20,862 bases of DNA from a virus. The stretch is from the IMG/VR virus record IMGVR_UViG_3300025138_013610, positions 1 through 20,862 of that record; one strand, given 5' to 3'. Shown one piece after another: positions 6,145 through 13,867 of the stretch. How positions within the stretch are numbered: the first letter of the stretch is position 1; each line of letters starts with the position of its first letter. The notes under the pieces are model-generated. The model made no database searches and was not told the DNA's origin. It saw nothing but the letters and a program-made list of their open reading frames with translations. A program made the translations under genes and the position numbers.

Positions 6145-8415
6145 CTAGCCGGATAGCCGATACACCATGGCCCGGCGCCCCCCGGTGTCCCTCATGCCTG
6201 TGGTGATGTCGCCGCTTTCGATCAAAGTCAGCAGGATCTCGTCCCGATCCCGCGCCTTCAGCCATTGGGAAGCCCGGGTGATCTCGGATTTGGTGATGCC
6301 CTTGGCACCGGCCGTGCGGATGATCTCTTTCAGCCGCTTCAGATGGGCCTCTGTTTCGGTATCGGCCACGTGCCGCTCGATGGCTTCCATGGTTCTGGCT
6401 GCGAAGTTCCGCACGAAACCGATGGCCCATTCCGCCGCGCCGAGATCGATTATGGGTCGTGCCGGATCGCGACCGACGGCGACGATGAGCGAAAGCTTCA
6501 GTGCATTTTCTCCGATCCGGGCAAGGATCGCGGTGAACGCCGTGCCCCGCGCCGCCCGCAATTCCTCTGTCAGCGTGCCGCTCAACTCCTTGAAACGGGC
6601 TTTGGCCTCGTCTGACATCGGCACCGTGATGGGGTTCACCGCTGTTGTCTGGCCCGGGGTCATTCCGGTGAGATTGCCGCTTTGCAGACCGCCCCCGGCC
6701 GCCAGGGTCTTGAGCCCGTGGATCAACGCGGAGGGTGTTTGCCGAATACCGGCAGCGAGGTTTTCGTCGGGGTAATCCTCGTCGCTGGGCAGGATGAGAA
6801 ACCGGGCGAGCGATCCATCCACGACATTCGCGCCCTGCAGCGCGCCCCAGAAATGAAGGGGTGTCGTCGTGCCATAGACACAGAGACAGGGTTGGTTGAT
6901 GTCGCGCCTGTCATTCGAGCCGTCCCGGTTGGCGTATTCGGCCCCCAGGAACACCCCGCCAGCCGCCGTGTAGAGCTCGGTCATGTTGTCGAGGATCTCG
7001 GTGATGTGGCGCGGGCTGCGCTTGCGATCCGCCGCGGCCGACAGGAACATGCCGAACTCGTCGATCTGAAACAAGATCGCGGGCTGGCGGTGCAACGCCG
7101 TCAGGAGGCCTGCCCCCGAGGCGATCTTGTTGCCGCCGAGGTGATGGGCGAGCCCGGCTTCAAAGAACACCTCATTGATGATTTCCCGCGCGTGGTTCTT
7201 GCCCGACCCGCTATCGGCGATGCCGACGATATAGAGGTTTGAGCGCAGATTGCTTTCGGTCCGGTAGTTCCGCCCCATGAGCGCGCCGATGGCACAGAGG
7301 CTTGCCCCGAGTGACAGAAGCGGCTGCGGTCGCCGCGCGGTCGACAGCATGTAGGCGGTCAGATCCCCGACCAGCCCGTCCGGCATGTGTAGCGTGTAGG
7401 CGGCGTGATCGTCCGTCTCCGCGTCGGGCTCAGATGGGCTGCCCAACTGTGACAACAGCCCTGCAGCGGGGTGCGTTTCCACGCAGTCCGTGGATCCGTC
7501 AAGGCGCAGCGAGGCGTCGGGCTTCCAGCCGCGCTCCAGGGCGAGATGATAGATCGACCCCGCGCCGATCCGGTCCGGTCTGAAGCTTGTCCAGGTCTTG
7601 AGCGTGGTCGCCGGTACATCCTTTGCGGCCTGTGCCGACCATTGCGCGAAGACATCCTCGCCGTCATCGCCAAGCGCGCCTTTAAGCGCCATGCCGATCC
7701 GCATCCAACTGTCGTAATCAAGCTCGGCATTCGGCAGCCATTCGAGAGCCGCTTGAATCGCCGGCAGCGTGCCTGTCTGGCTGTGCCCGGTGAGATGTGG
7801 GTGCGCTGAGGGCGTCACCGCGAACCCGCGGTGGCGAACCGCGTCTGGAAGCATTGCCTGAGCCGCCTCCAGAAATGCCAACGCCTCATCGACCGTGATT
7901 GCCGGGAGGTCGGAGATATCGAGGTCAGCCAGACCTTCCTCGGGCCAAGCATAGGGTGCGCCCGTGTCGGGATGGTTGGCGTAGGCCAGAAACTGTTGTC
8001 CGAGACAGAGCACCTCGAGCGGATGGCGTTTGATGCCACGAAACGGCTCTGCCGCGCGATAGACCAGCAAACGCTTGGGGGCGCGTCCGATGCGCAGCGC
8101 CGGTGTGTCACCAAGGCGATCGCGCGCCAGCTTTTCGATCTTCAAGGCGAGCTCTGCATCCTCGGCGATGTCGATGTCGATGGCGGCAACCGCACCACCG
8201 ACGAGCCCGACACCGCAATCAGGCCAGGAAGACCATGTCGCGACTTCAACCTCGGTCGTGGGGCGCGCGGCATGGCGATTCCATTCTGGGTAATCTACCC
8301 AAGCACCGCGTTGGAAACGGCCAGGCTTTTTTGTTCCCGGCGCAATGGGCAGAATGGCGTAGCCATTGGTGACAAGCCGCGCGCCGTAGCGCGCCATGTG
8401 AGAGGAGCTCTGCAT
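6145..8415 (-). CDS. Bifunctional primase-polymerase with P-loop ATPase (replication initiator type)
   Basis: A 756-residue replication protein. Residues about 10-180 are a prim-pol (AEP-type) domain, with GVGLVGGAVAAIDIDI (69-83) supplying the catalytic aspartates D80 and D82. Residues about 220-297 look like a PriCT-2 domain (ALEWLPNAELDYDSWMRIGM). The ATPase part has Walker A GIADSGSGKN (398-407) and Walker B ILFQIDEFG (447-455), resembling DUF3987-type primase-helicases. The C-terminal 65 residues (GAKGITKSEITRASQWLKARDRDEIL) form a winged-helix segment. It should synthesise primers and open DNA. The ATG at 8415 is chosen because it overlaps the upstream stop as TGATG; a longer frame to 8490 runs through the previous gene. 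The repeat cluster follows directly. Confidence 0.92.
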   Translation of the reverse strand: MQSSSHMARYGARLVTNGYAILPIAPGTKKPGRFQRGAWVDYPEWNRHAARPTTEVEVATWSSWPDCGVGLVGGAVAAIDIDIAEDAELALKIEKLARDRLGDTPALRIGRAPKRLLVYRAAEPFRGIKRHPLEVLCLGQQFLAYANHPDTGAPYAWPEEGLADLDISDLPAITVDEALAFLEAAQAMLPDAVRHRGFAVTPSAHPHLTGHSQTGTLPAIQAALEWLPNAELDYDSWMRIGMALKGALGDDGEDVFAQWSAQAAKDVPATTLKTWTSFRPDRIGAGSIYHLALERGWKPDASLRLDGSTDCVETHPAAGLLSQLGSPSEPDAETDDHAAYTLHMPDGLVGDLTAYMLSTARRPQPLLSLGASLCAIGALMGRNYRTESNLRSNLYIVGIADSGSGKNHAREIINEVFFEAGLAHHLGGNKIASGAGLLTALHRQPAILFQIDEFGMFLSAAADRKRSPRHITEILDNMTELYTAAGGVFLGAEYANRDGSNDRRDINQPCLCVYGTTTPLHFWGALQGANVVDGSLARFLILPSDEDYPDENLAAGIRQTPSALIHGLKTLAAGGGLQSGNLTGMTPGQTTAVNPITVPMSDEAKARFKELSGTLTEELRAARGTAFTAILARIGENALKLSLIVAVGRDPARPIIDLGAAEWAIGFVRNFAARTMEAIERHVADTETEAHLKRLKEIIRTAGAKGITKSEITRASQWLKARDRDEILLTLIESGDITTGMRDTGGRRAMVYRLSG

Positions 8416-8801
8416 CAGAAAGGCACCTCCGGCACCATGCCGTCGAGCCGGGTGCGATCCCGCGCGGCAAGCTCGCGCAGGTGATCGCAATAGCCGGTGA
8501 CCACGACATCAATGAACTGATCCCATTCGGTCGCGCTCAAGGTCGCGAGATCGGATTTGCCGATGCTCTCCAGAAAAGCTCCGCCTTCTTGGCCGCCGAC
8601 AGTCATCGCCTCGGTCTCGTTGGGTGTGGGATCGATCATACCCTTCCTCCCATGGCAGATGTCCTGGCACGTCCGGCTACAGAGGGGCTTGCGGCTTTGG
8701 TCTCGCCGCGGGTCCGAAACGGGGAAGACAGGGTCGAACCAGCCAAGCCCACGAGGTTGCCGGTGGCAGACGGCGCAGAGGCCGTTGTGGAATGCGTGCA
8801 T
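8415..8801 (-). CDS. DUF6511-like protein with cysteine-rich N-terminus
   Basis: A 128-residue protein that I associate with DUF6511 (number from memory). The N-terminus has a zinc-finger-like Cys set, C9/C12 (CAVC) and C41/C45 (CSRTC), with C49 nearby, around GLGWFDP. The conserved-looking middle is GRKGMIDPTPNETEAM and the end is WDQFIDVVVTGYCDHLRELAARD...PEVPF. A nucleic-acid-binding role is inferred. The ATG lies 166 bases inside the helicase frame, and its stop overlaps the primase-polymerase ATG as TGATG. A start further downstream would remove the first Cys pair, so the 8801 start is preferred despite the overlap. Confidence 0.82.
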   Translation of the reverse strand: MHAFHNGLCAVCHRQPRGLGWFDPVFPVSDPRRDQSRKPLCSRTCQDICHGRKGMIDPTPNETEAMTVGGQEGGAFLESIGKSDLATLSATEWDQFIDVVVTGYCDHLRELAARDRTRLDGMVPEVPF

Positions 8802-10375
8802 GGGTCAAACCTGTAATCGGTGATCTCGAAATAGCGGCCCGACGGACGGACCGAGATGTGGCTGGGACGTGCCAAGCTGCGGGATAGCGTCAGGGCCTCG
8901 TTCACACTGCGCGGCACGGGCTGACCGGGCGCACGCTTGCGCCACCAGTCTTCTGCCTTTCGCCGCGCGTAGCCCTGATGCTCGAAGCAGATCCACTCCT
9001 GATAGGTCGTGAGCCCGCAGCTATACGTCACTTTCAGCGAGGGCCGACCGCCCCGCTTGTCATGACGGCTGTAGGACAGGTTGCTCACGGCGACCCATTG
9101 CGGTGCCTTGGGCGACAGGACGGGCAAAGTGGCTGCGGTCGGCGCAATCTTCACCTCACGCGGTGGGAACACATAGCCGCAATCCGGGCATTCGGTCGCC
9201 GAGAGCGCGATGATGCTGTCGCACTCCGGGCAGACCTTGGTCGGTGCCTCGCCCCCGCCGCCCTCACCGGGGCGCTTGGGCCGCACTAGATCGATCGGTC
9301 CGTGGCGGCGGACATTGCCCGCGAAGTCCAGCACCAGGCAGTTCTCCTTGCCCGGCGCGAGGCGGGTGCCGCGCCCGACCATCTGCACATAGAGCCCGGC
9401 CGATTGCGTGGGACGCAGGAGCGCGATCAGGTCGACCCCTGGCGCGTTGAAGCCGGTGGTCAGTACGCCCATCGAGGCCAGCGCCCGGATTTCGCCGCGC
9501 TTGAAGGCGGCAAGGATCCCATCGCGCTCGTCTTTCGGCGTGTCGCCAAAGATCGTGCGGCAGCTGATGCCCTGGCGGCCGAATTCCTCGGCCACATGGA
9601 GCGCGTGCTCGACGCCCGAGCAGAAGGCCAGCCAGGATTTCCGGTCGCGGCCATGCTCGATGATCTCGGTGACGGCCGCACGGGTGATGGCGTCTTGGTC
9701 GACCGCCGCCGCCAGATCGCGTGCAATGAAATCGCCAGCGCGGGTGCCCACCTTCGAGACATCCAGCCGGGTGGCGGGCTGCTTCGAGACCAGAGGGCTC
9801 AGATACCCCGCATCGATCAGTTCGCGGACCGGGGCCTCATAGGCGATGTCGGTGAAGAGCGCGTTCTGCCCCTCGTGCAGCATCCCGCAGTCGAGCCGGA
9901 ACGGCGTGGCGGTCAGCCCGATCACCTTGAGCGCGGGGTTGATCGCCTTCAGCGCGTCGAGGAAGCGCCGATACATGGTGCTCGACTTGCCGGGGATCAG
10001 ATGCGCCTCGTCGATCAGCACCAGATCGGTATGGCCGATCTCGGCGGCGCGGCGGTGGATTGACTGGATGCCCGCGAACAGAATCTGCGCCTGAGCCTCG
10101 CGCTTGCCGAGGCCCGCCGAATAGATGCCCGCCGGGGCATCGGGCCAGAGGCCGATCATCTCGGCATGGTTCTGCGCGATCAGCTCGCGGACATGGGTCA
10201 CGATCAGGATCCGCTGGTCGGGCCAGGCCTTCAGTACCCCCTCGATGAAGGAGGCCATGACGAGCGACTTGCCGCCCGCAGTCGGGATCACCACCAACGG
10301 ATTGCCGGTGTGGGTCTGGAAATAGCCGTAGATCGCGGTGATCGCGGCTTCTTGATAGGGTCGCAGGGTCAGCAT
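8636..10375 (-). CDS. SF2 DEAD/DEAH-type DNA helicase
   Basis: A 579-residue superfamily 2 helicase. The motifs are in order: Q-like RPYQEAA (5-11), Walker A PTAGGKS (31-37), DEAH (122-125), TATPFR (155-160), VLTTGFNAPG (304-313) and motif VI QMVGRGTR (331-338). A zinc ribbon follows, C382/C385 and C396/C399. The domain after that (about 425-525) contains YSCGLTTYQEWICFEHQGYARRKAEDWW. I know it from phage helicases of this group. It likely unwinds or remodels DNA during phage replication. The start overlaps the upstream nuclease stop (ATGCTGA). The last 54 residues, after EITDYRFDP, are low-complexity, serine/alanine-rich and encoded over the next gene; they are probably not conserved. Confidence 0.94.
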   Translation of the reverse strand: MLTLRPYQEAAITAIYGYFQTHTGNPLVVIPTAGGKSLVMASFIEGVLKAWPDQRILIVTHVRELIAQNHAEMIGLWPDAPAGIYSAGLGKREAQAQILFAGIQSIHRRAAEIGHTDLVLIDEAHLIPGKSSTMYRRFLDALKAINPALKVIGLTATPFRLDCGMLHEGQNALFTDIAYEAPVRELIDAGYLSPLVSKQPATRLDVSKVGTRAGDFIARDLAAAVDQDAITRAAVTEIIEHGRDRKSWLAFCSGVEHALHVAEEFGRQGISCRTIFGDTPKDERDGILAAFKRGEIRALASMGVLTTGFNAPGVDLIALLRPTQSAGLYVQMVGRGTRLAPGKENCLVLDFAGNVRRHGPIDLVRPKRPGEGGGGEAPTKVCPECDSIIALSATECPDCGYVFPPREVKIAPTAATLPVLSPKAPQWVAVSNLSYSRHDKRGGRPSLKVTYSCGLTTYQEWICFEHQGYARRKAEDWWRKRAPGQPVPRSVNEALTLSRSLARPSHISVRPSGRYFEITDYRFDPCTHSTTASAPSATGNLVGLAGSTLSSPFRTRGETKAASPSVAGRARTSAMGGRV

Positions 10376-11313
10376 GGCGCGGCCTCAGGGAAACGAGCGT
10401 CATTGGTCCAGGTCGAGCCATCAGCCATGCGGTAGGTGACGACATCGTCGCCCGCATCGGTGATCTCGCCCGGGATGAGGTCGGGGATAAAGAGATGGCG
10501 GCCGCAGGCGGCGCGTTGCTCGGAAGGCGCCAGCATCCGATCGTGCCGCGCACAGTGCCAACCGCTGTCGACGGGCGTCGCATGCAGGCAGGACCGGCAG
10601 GTCACCGCCGCGCCACCGCCTTCATGGCAGGCCGCATGATGATCGCAGAACCTGCATTCGAACCAGGCCGGGTCCGCGCTGATCCGCGCGGGCGGATGCT
10701 GGGCGAATATGACCCGACCGGCCTTGTCCAACAGCCGTTCGGCCATGGCACGGTCCGCCTCGATGCGCTCGATGTGCAGCGCGTCGGTGTCTTTGCAGAC
10801 CGCGACATAGAGGGCGCGCGTGATGCCCGTCAGGTGCATGTAGATCTGCATCTGCGCGGCGTGCTGAGGTTTCGCCAGAACGACGCCCTTGGCGACCAAC
10901 TCGTTGAAGCTCTTGACCGAGTGGGTCTTGAACTCCAGCACATGCCAGGTCTTTGGCGCCTCGAGGAGACCGAGGGCTACACCGTCGAGCGAGCCGCCGA
11001 AATGCCCGCCATGGGCTTCGACCCGGAACTGACGACCGGTCTCAGGGTCGACCTCAAGCACGGTCGCCCCGGTGGTACGCAGGTTGCGCACGAGCCGGTC
11101 CTCCTCCAGCTGACCCGTCTCAAAGAGGCGCAGCAGACGGCCGGAATGGCGCGCGGGCGTGATCCAGCGGAAATCATACCAGAGCGCCCGGGCACAGGAT
11201 TTGCCGATGATCGACGCCCCGAGGTGATCGCGGAAACCATCGCCCTGGCGGGCCTCGTAATCGGCATAGATCGCCGTCAGCGTCGGCGTGGGGGCTTCGG
11301 GAAGCTCTGCCAT
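10369..11313 (-). CDS. Cas4/RecB-like PD-(D/E)xK nuclease with probable Fe-S cluster
   Basis: A 314-residue nuclease. The active-site core is visible as GGSLDGV (D110), then HVLEFKTHS (E127, K129), then AAQMQIYMH (Q154/Y158). An N-terminal C40 (GKSCARALWYDF) and a C-terminal C220/C223/C229 set (CRFCDHHAAC) match the one-plus-three cysteine 'iron staple' of Cas4 and AddB nucleases. An extra C-terminal Cys set (C239, C242, C254, C270) may bind zinc. It likely resects DNA ends to make single-stranded tails for the RecA-fold ATPase and DUF669 protein encoded upstream. The start at 11313 is set by the TGATG overlap with the previous stop; the frame to 11367 is an in-gene extension. It is not a CRISPR gene here: no array or cas1/cas2 is present. 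Confidence 0.87.
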   Translation of the reverse strand: MAELPEAPTPTLTAIYADYEARQGDGFRDHLGASIIGKSCARALWYDFRWITPARHSGRLLRLFETGQLEEDRLVRNLRTTGATVLEVDPETGRQFRVEAHGGHFGGSLDGVALGLLEAPKTWHVLEFKTHSVKSFNELVAKGVVLAKPQHAAQMQIYMHLTGITRALYVAVCKDTDALHIERIEADRAMAERLLDKAGRVIFAQHPPARISADPAWFECRFCDHHAACHEGGGAAVTCRSCLHATPVDSGWHCARHDRMLAPSEQRAACGRHLFIPDLIPGEITDAGDDVVTYRMADGSTWTNDARFPEAAPC

Positions 11314-11675
11314 CACAGACCCTCCCGTTCGGCTCTCGCCTGAGCCTCTGCCAGAATGCCATCCCAAGCCTCGGGGTCATGGCGTTCCCGCAGGATGCCG
11401 ATCAGCGCATCCTTCAGCTTTTCACGGCGACGGCGGCCGGTGCCCTGGGCGAGTAGTTCCGCGCGCTCGCGGCACAGGTGGCGCAGGGCCGTGCGAGCCC
11501 GGTGGAACCAGTCCGGGTCGATTGGCCTCGCCCCGCGCTGGCGCGCCAGATCAGCGGTCGCGATCTGGGTGCGAATCTTGGCGATATCGTCGTCGAGTTC
11601 GATAAGACGCCGTTGATGTTCAGGCACGCCGGGGGTGTTCACAGCCGCAGGGGCTGCGTTGGTCATGTCAGTCAT
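11313..11675 (-). CDS. Hypothetical coiled-coil protein (120 aa)
   Basis: Not recognised. The protein is highly charged and helical throughout. Residues about 20-45 (QRRLIELDDDIAKIRTQIATADLARQR) suggest a coiled coil, and a basic patch RRRREK lies at 81-86. No catalytic motif, Cys-pair, signal peptide or membrane helix is seen. TGAGGA lies about 7 bases before the ATG at 11675; a second ATG at codon 4 is an alternative. Its stop overlaps the nuclease start as TGATG, so it is coupled to the recombination genes and could be an accessory DNA-binding subunit. Confidence 0.78.
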   Translation of the reverse strand: MTDMTNAAPAAVNTPGVPEHQRRLIELDDDIAKIRTQIATADLARQRGARPIDPDWFHRARTALRHLCRERAELLAQGTGRRRREKLKDALIGILRERHDPEAWDGILAEAQARAEREGL

Positions 11676-11739
11676 GGAAATATCCTCAGGTGGGGTTGCG
11701 CGCTGCCCCGTCAGTCAGGGCGCAGGGCAGCGCGAAGGC

Positions 11740-12237
11740 TCAGCCCTTCTTGTTCCAAGGCGCGGAGGCCATTTTTGCAGGCGGCGTGGAGGCGTTCCCG
11801 CCATTAGGCGGTGTCGCAGCTTGCTGGACCGCCGCTCTGGGCTCGGGCAGCAGGTAGCGGATGCCGTTGCTCTCGCCGTAGCCGTTCTTGGGCGGTTTGA
11901 CCGTCACCTGGATGGTCATCGGGATCAGATGCAGCTCCTCACTGTCGCTGACCTGCATCTTGCCGGTGGCGTGACAGATCGCCGACAAGGTCCGCTGCGC
12001 GATTTCCACCGTGGTCGGGTTCGGGTTCACCAGGTTCAGCTGGTCGAAGATCTTCCGACCCTTGTGCTCGCCCTCCAGGATATCGAGCATCAGCCACAGG
12101 AATTGGCCCATGCCGTTGCGGGTCACGCGCATCTCGCTTTCGACGATCTGGGCGCGATACTTGCCTGCGGGCAGAACCTCGTAGGCGGTGGTGGGTTCGA
12201 CGCCGGTCGCGTCAAAGGACGTATCGAAACGTGCCAT
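11740..12237 (-). CDS. DUF669 family protein
   Basis: A 165-residue protein of the DUF669 phage family. It is recognised from MARFDTSFDATGVEP, then YEVLPAGKYRAQIVESEMR, LWLMLDILEGEHKGRKIFDQLNLVN, and a C-terminal low-complexity linker (QQAATPPNGGNASTPPAK) ending APWNKKG. DUF669 proteins sit in phage replication/recombination clusters next to RecA-like ATPases and nucleases. The beta-rich core followed by a disordered tail resembles single-stranded-DNA-binding proteins. That function is inferred. AAAGGA lies about 8 bases before the ATG, and the gene follows the ATPase stop after 18 bases. Confidence 0.88.
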   Translation of the reverse strand: MARFDTSFDATGVEPTTAYEVLPAGKYRAQIVESEMRVTRNGMGQFLWLMLDILEGEHKGRKIFDQLNLVNPNPTTVEIAQRTLSAICHATGKMQVSDSEELHLIPMTIQVTVKPPKNGYGESNGIRYLLPEPRAAVQQAATPPNGGNASTPPAKMASAPWNKKG

Positions 12238-12255
12238 GGTATTGTCCTTTCTGGA

Positions 12256-13002
12256 TTATTCAGGCTGCGGCATGGCTGCAAGGAACTCCGACCACGAAAG
12301 CGGCAGGGTGTCCGGCAGGCCGTAACGGTTCTTGGCGAGGAAGGCGGGGCGCTCTTCGGTGTGCATGACGCGCGCACCGGACCCGAGCGCCCGGGTCACC
12401 TTCTTGTTGAAGCCGACATCGGATTTCGCGACCGAGATCTGATAGTTGGCGAAGAGCACCACGTCCGAATGCTCCTGCAGCAGCGCCGAGGCGCGGGTCT
12501 GTAGCTTGATCACATAGCGGTCGTAGGGCTCGTGCTCGGGGCTGTCGAAGCGCTTGATGTCGGTATGGGCGATCTGAATGACCACCATACCTTTGCGGTC
12601 CCGCAGCGCGCTGAGCTTGTCGAGATACTCACGCCAGATGGTCAGCGCCTCGGCATAGCCCTTGCCGAAGCCCGGCGTCTCGATAGAGGTCCAGCCGTTG
12701 CGTTTGCAGGCCTCGGCCCAGATCAGCGGCTCCAACCAGTCGACGCTGTCGATGACGACTGTGCCGAAATCGTGGTCTTCGTTCAGCAGTGCATCGAGGG
12801 CCTCGGCCACCTCCGCATAGCTGGTCGCGAGCGGGAAATGCGGGACCTGCAATTTGCCAAGACCATCCTCGGTCATTAGGAAGACAGGCCGGTCGGCATC
12901 GGCCGCGAAGGTGGATTTGCCCACCCCCGCCACGCCGTGGATCAGGATGCGCGGCGGCTGAAGCACCGATGTTGTGCGCAGAGAAGCGAGAGAAATGGCC
13001 AT
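12256..13002 (-). CDS. RecA-fold phage ATPase (Sak4-like recombinase candidate)
   Basis: A 248-residue P-loop ATPase: Walker A GVAGVGKST (23-31) and Walker B TVVIDSVDW (81-89), followed by MVVIQIAHTDIKRF (about 139-152). This is the compact RecA-like core found in phage nucleotide-binding proteins and in the Sak4 group of single-strand annealing/recombination proteins. With DUF669 immediately downstream and a Cas4/RecB-like nuclease further on, a role in homologous recombination or recombination-dependent replication is likely. No N-terminal extension typical of host RecA is present. The start overlaps the previous stop as TGATG. The Sak4 label is inferred from size and context. Confidence 0.87.
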   Translation of the reverse strand: MAISLASLRTTSVLQPPRILIHGVAGVGKSTFAADADRPVFLMTEDGLGKLQVPHFPLATSYAEVAEALDALLNEDHDFGTVVIDSVDWLEPLIWAEACKRNGWTSIETPGFGKGYAEALTIWREYLDKLSALRDRKGMVVIQIAHTDIKRFDSPEHEPYDRYVIKLQTRASALLQEHSDVVLFANYQISVAKSDVGFNKKVTRALGSGARVMHTEERPAFLAKNRYGLPDTLPLSWSEFLAAMPQPE

Positions 13003-13487
13003 CAGCGCGCCTCCTCTTTCAGTACCAGGCGGAATTTCGGCTTTCCGGTGCGGACCGTACGCGCGGGCTCGAAGCCCTTGCGCCAGTTTTCAGGAAGGGC
13101 CGCATATTTGCGTTCCGACACCTTCAGCGTGGTTTCGATGAACTCCGCCGGATCCTCACCTGCCGTGGCAATGTTCTCCGCGATCTGCGCAAGCAACGCC
13201 TGGTCCCAATCAATGCGTTTGGGGAGATCAGCGGTCACGGTGACATTGCCATCGTTGATGCGAACCGTGCCGGTATCTTTGCCCGCGTCGCGGCGGCACT
13301 CCGCTGCCCGGTCAGCGTATTTCAGCGCGATTGCGCCATCGAGCCAGTCGGACACCGTTTTGGCCCGCTGAAAGTCTTGCTGTGCCGCCTCTTGCAGCAG
13401 CACCAGTTGCTCTGCGGGAAGCGCGGCGATCTCGCCGACGGGCATGGCGGGAATATCCGCGAGGGTGATGTGGTTAGGGATGGTCAT
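13002..13487 (-). CDS. Hypothetical phage early protein (161 aa)
   Basis: Not assigned to a named family. The N-terminal part (ITLADIPAMPVGEIAALPAEQLVLLQEAAQ) is followed by a helical segment rich in charged residues (QRAKTVSDWLDGAIALKYADRAAECRRDAGKDTGTVR). Then comes VTVTADLPKRIDWDQALLAQIAENI, and the end is basic and beta-like (TGKPKFRLVLKEEAR). The ATG at 13487 is preceded by AAGGGGG; the longer frame to 13820 would run through the HTH gene and its leader and is rejected. It lies 10 bases after the HTH gene and overlaps the ATPase start as TGATG. The position suggests an early replication or recombination accessory protein. Confidence 0.8.
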   Translation of the reverse strand: MTIPNHITLADIPAMPVGEIAALPAEQLVLLQEAAQQDFQRAKTVSDWLDGAIALKYADRAAECRRDAGKDTGTVRINDGNVTVTADLPKRIDWDQALLAQIAENIATAGEDPAEFIETTLKVSERKYAALPENWRKGFEPARTVRTGKPKFRLVLKEEAR

Positions 13488-13497
13488 TGCAGCCCCC

Positions 13498-13707
13498 TTA
13501 CGCCGACATCGGGCGATGGGGTTCGCCGTCTGCGCCGCGGATCTGCTCGGCCTCGAATGCTTCGACATCTTCGAGGCGGTAGATAACGCGGCCGCCGAGC
13601 TTGATGAATTTTGGGCCTTCGCCCGTCCACCGCCAACGCTCCAGCGTGCGGTGTGAGATGTTCCAGCGAGCCGCCAGCTCGATCTGGGAAAGGTGCCTTG
13701 TCGCCAT
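13498..13707 (-). CDS. Small HTH (MerR/excisionase-type, HTH_17) DNA-binding protein
   Basis: A 69-residue protein made almost entirely of one helix-turn-helix domain: LSQIELAARWNISHRTLERWRWTGEGP (6-32), then FIKLGGRVIYRLEDVEAFEAEQ (34-55). This is the layout of HTH_17/Xis-like proteins. An AAGGAGGT ribosome site lies a few bases before the ATG at 13707, the best site in the operon. It is the first gene of the 9-kb early operon, so it could regulate that operon or act as the recombination directionality factor for the serine recombinase. Both roles are inferred. Two direct CCGGTAGGAA repeats lie about 75-100 bases upstream and are candidate binding sites. Confidence 0.88.
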   Translation of the reverse strand: MATRHLSQIELAARWNISHRTLERWRWTGEGPKFIKLGGRVIYRLEDVEAFEAEQIRGADGEPHRPMSA

Positions 13708-13812
13708 GTGAACCTCCTTGGGGATTGTGCGAACAGTTGCGGGACCAACATCGCGGAGGGGGCGGTAGGGCTGAGGGAGGGCACCGGTAGGAAAGCCGGT
13801 AGGAAGGTGACA
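13708..13812 (-). promoter_or_regulatory. Early-operon leader with tandem CCGGTAGGAA repeats
   Basis: This 105-base gap should contain the promoter of the early operon, since a terminator lies just upstream. On the plus strand CCGGTAGGAA occurs at 13784-13793 and 13796-13805, a 12-base period, with a partial copy GCGGTAGGG near 13762-13770. Direct repeats in this place are typical of regulator binding sites. No clear -35/-10 pair is visible. Confidence 0.5.
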
Positions 13813-13845
13813 AAAAGCAAAAGGCCGCCCTTTCGGACGGCCTTT
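13813..13845 (-). terminator. Strong Rho-independent terminator
   Basis: On the minus strand an 11-bp stem, AAAGGCCGTCC against GGGCGGCCTTT (one G-U pair), closes a GAAA tetraloop and is followed by TTGCTTTTTG. It lies about 23 bases after the stop of the gene at 13868-14821. It separates the two-gene unknown operon from the early operon. The plus-strand tail is poor, so it works mainly leftward. Confidence 0.85.
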
Positions 13846-13867
13846 GAAACGGCGTTGCATGGTCACA

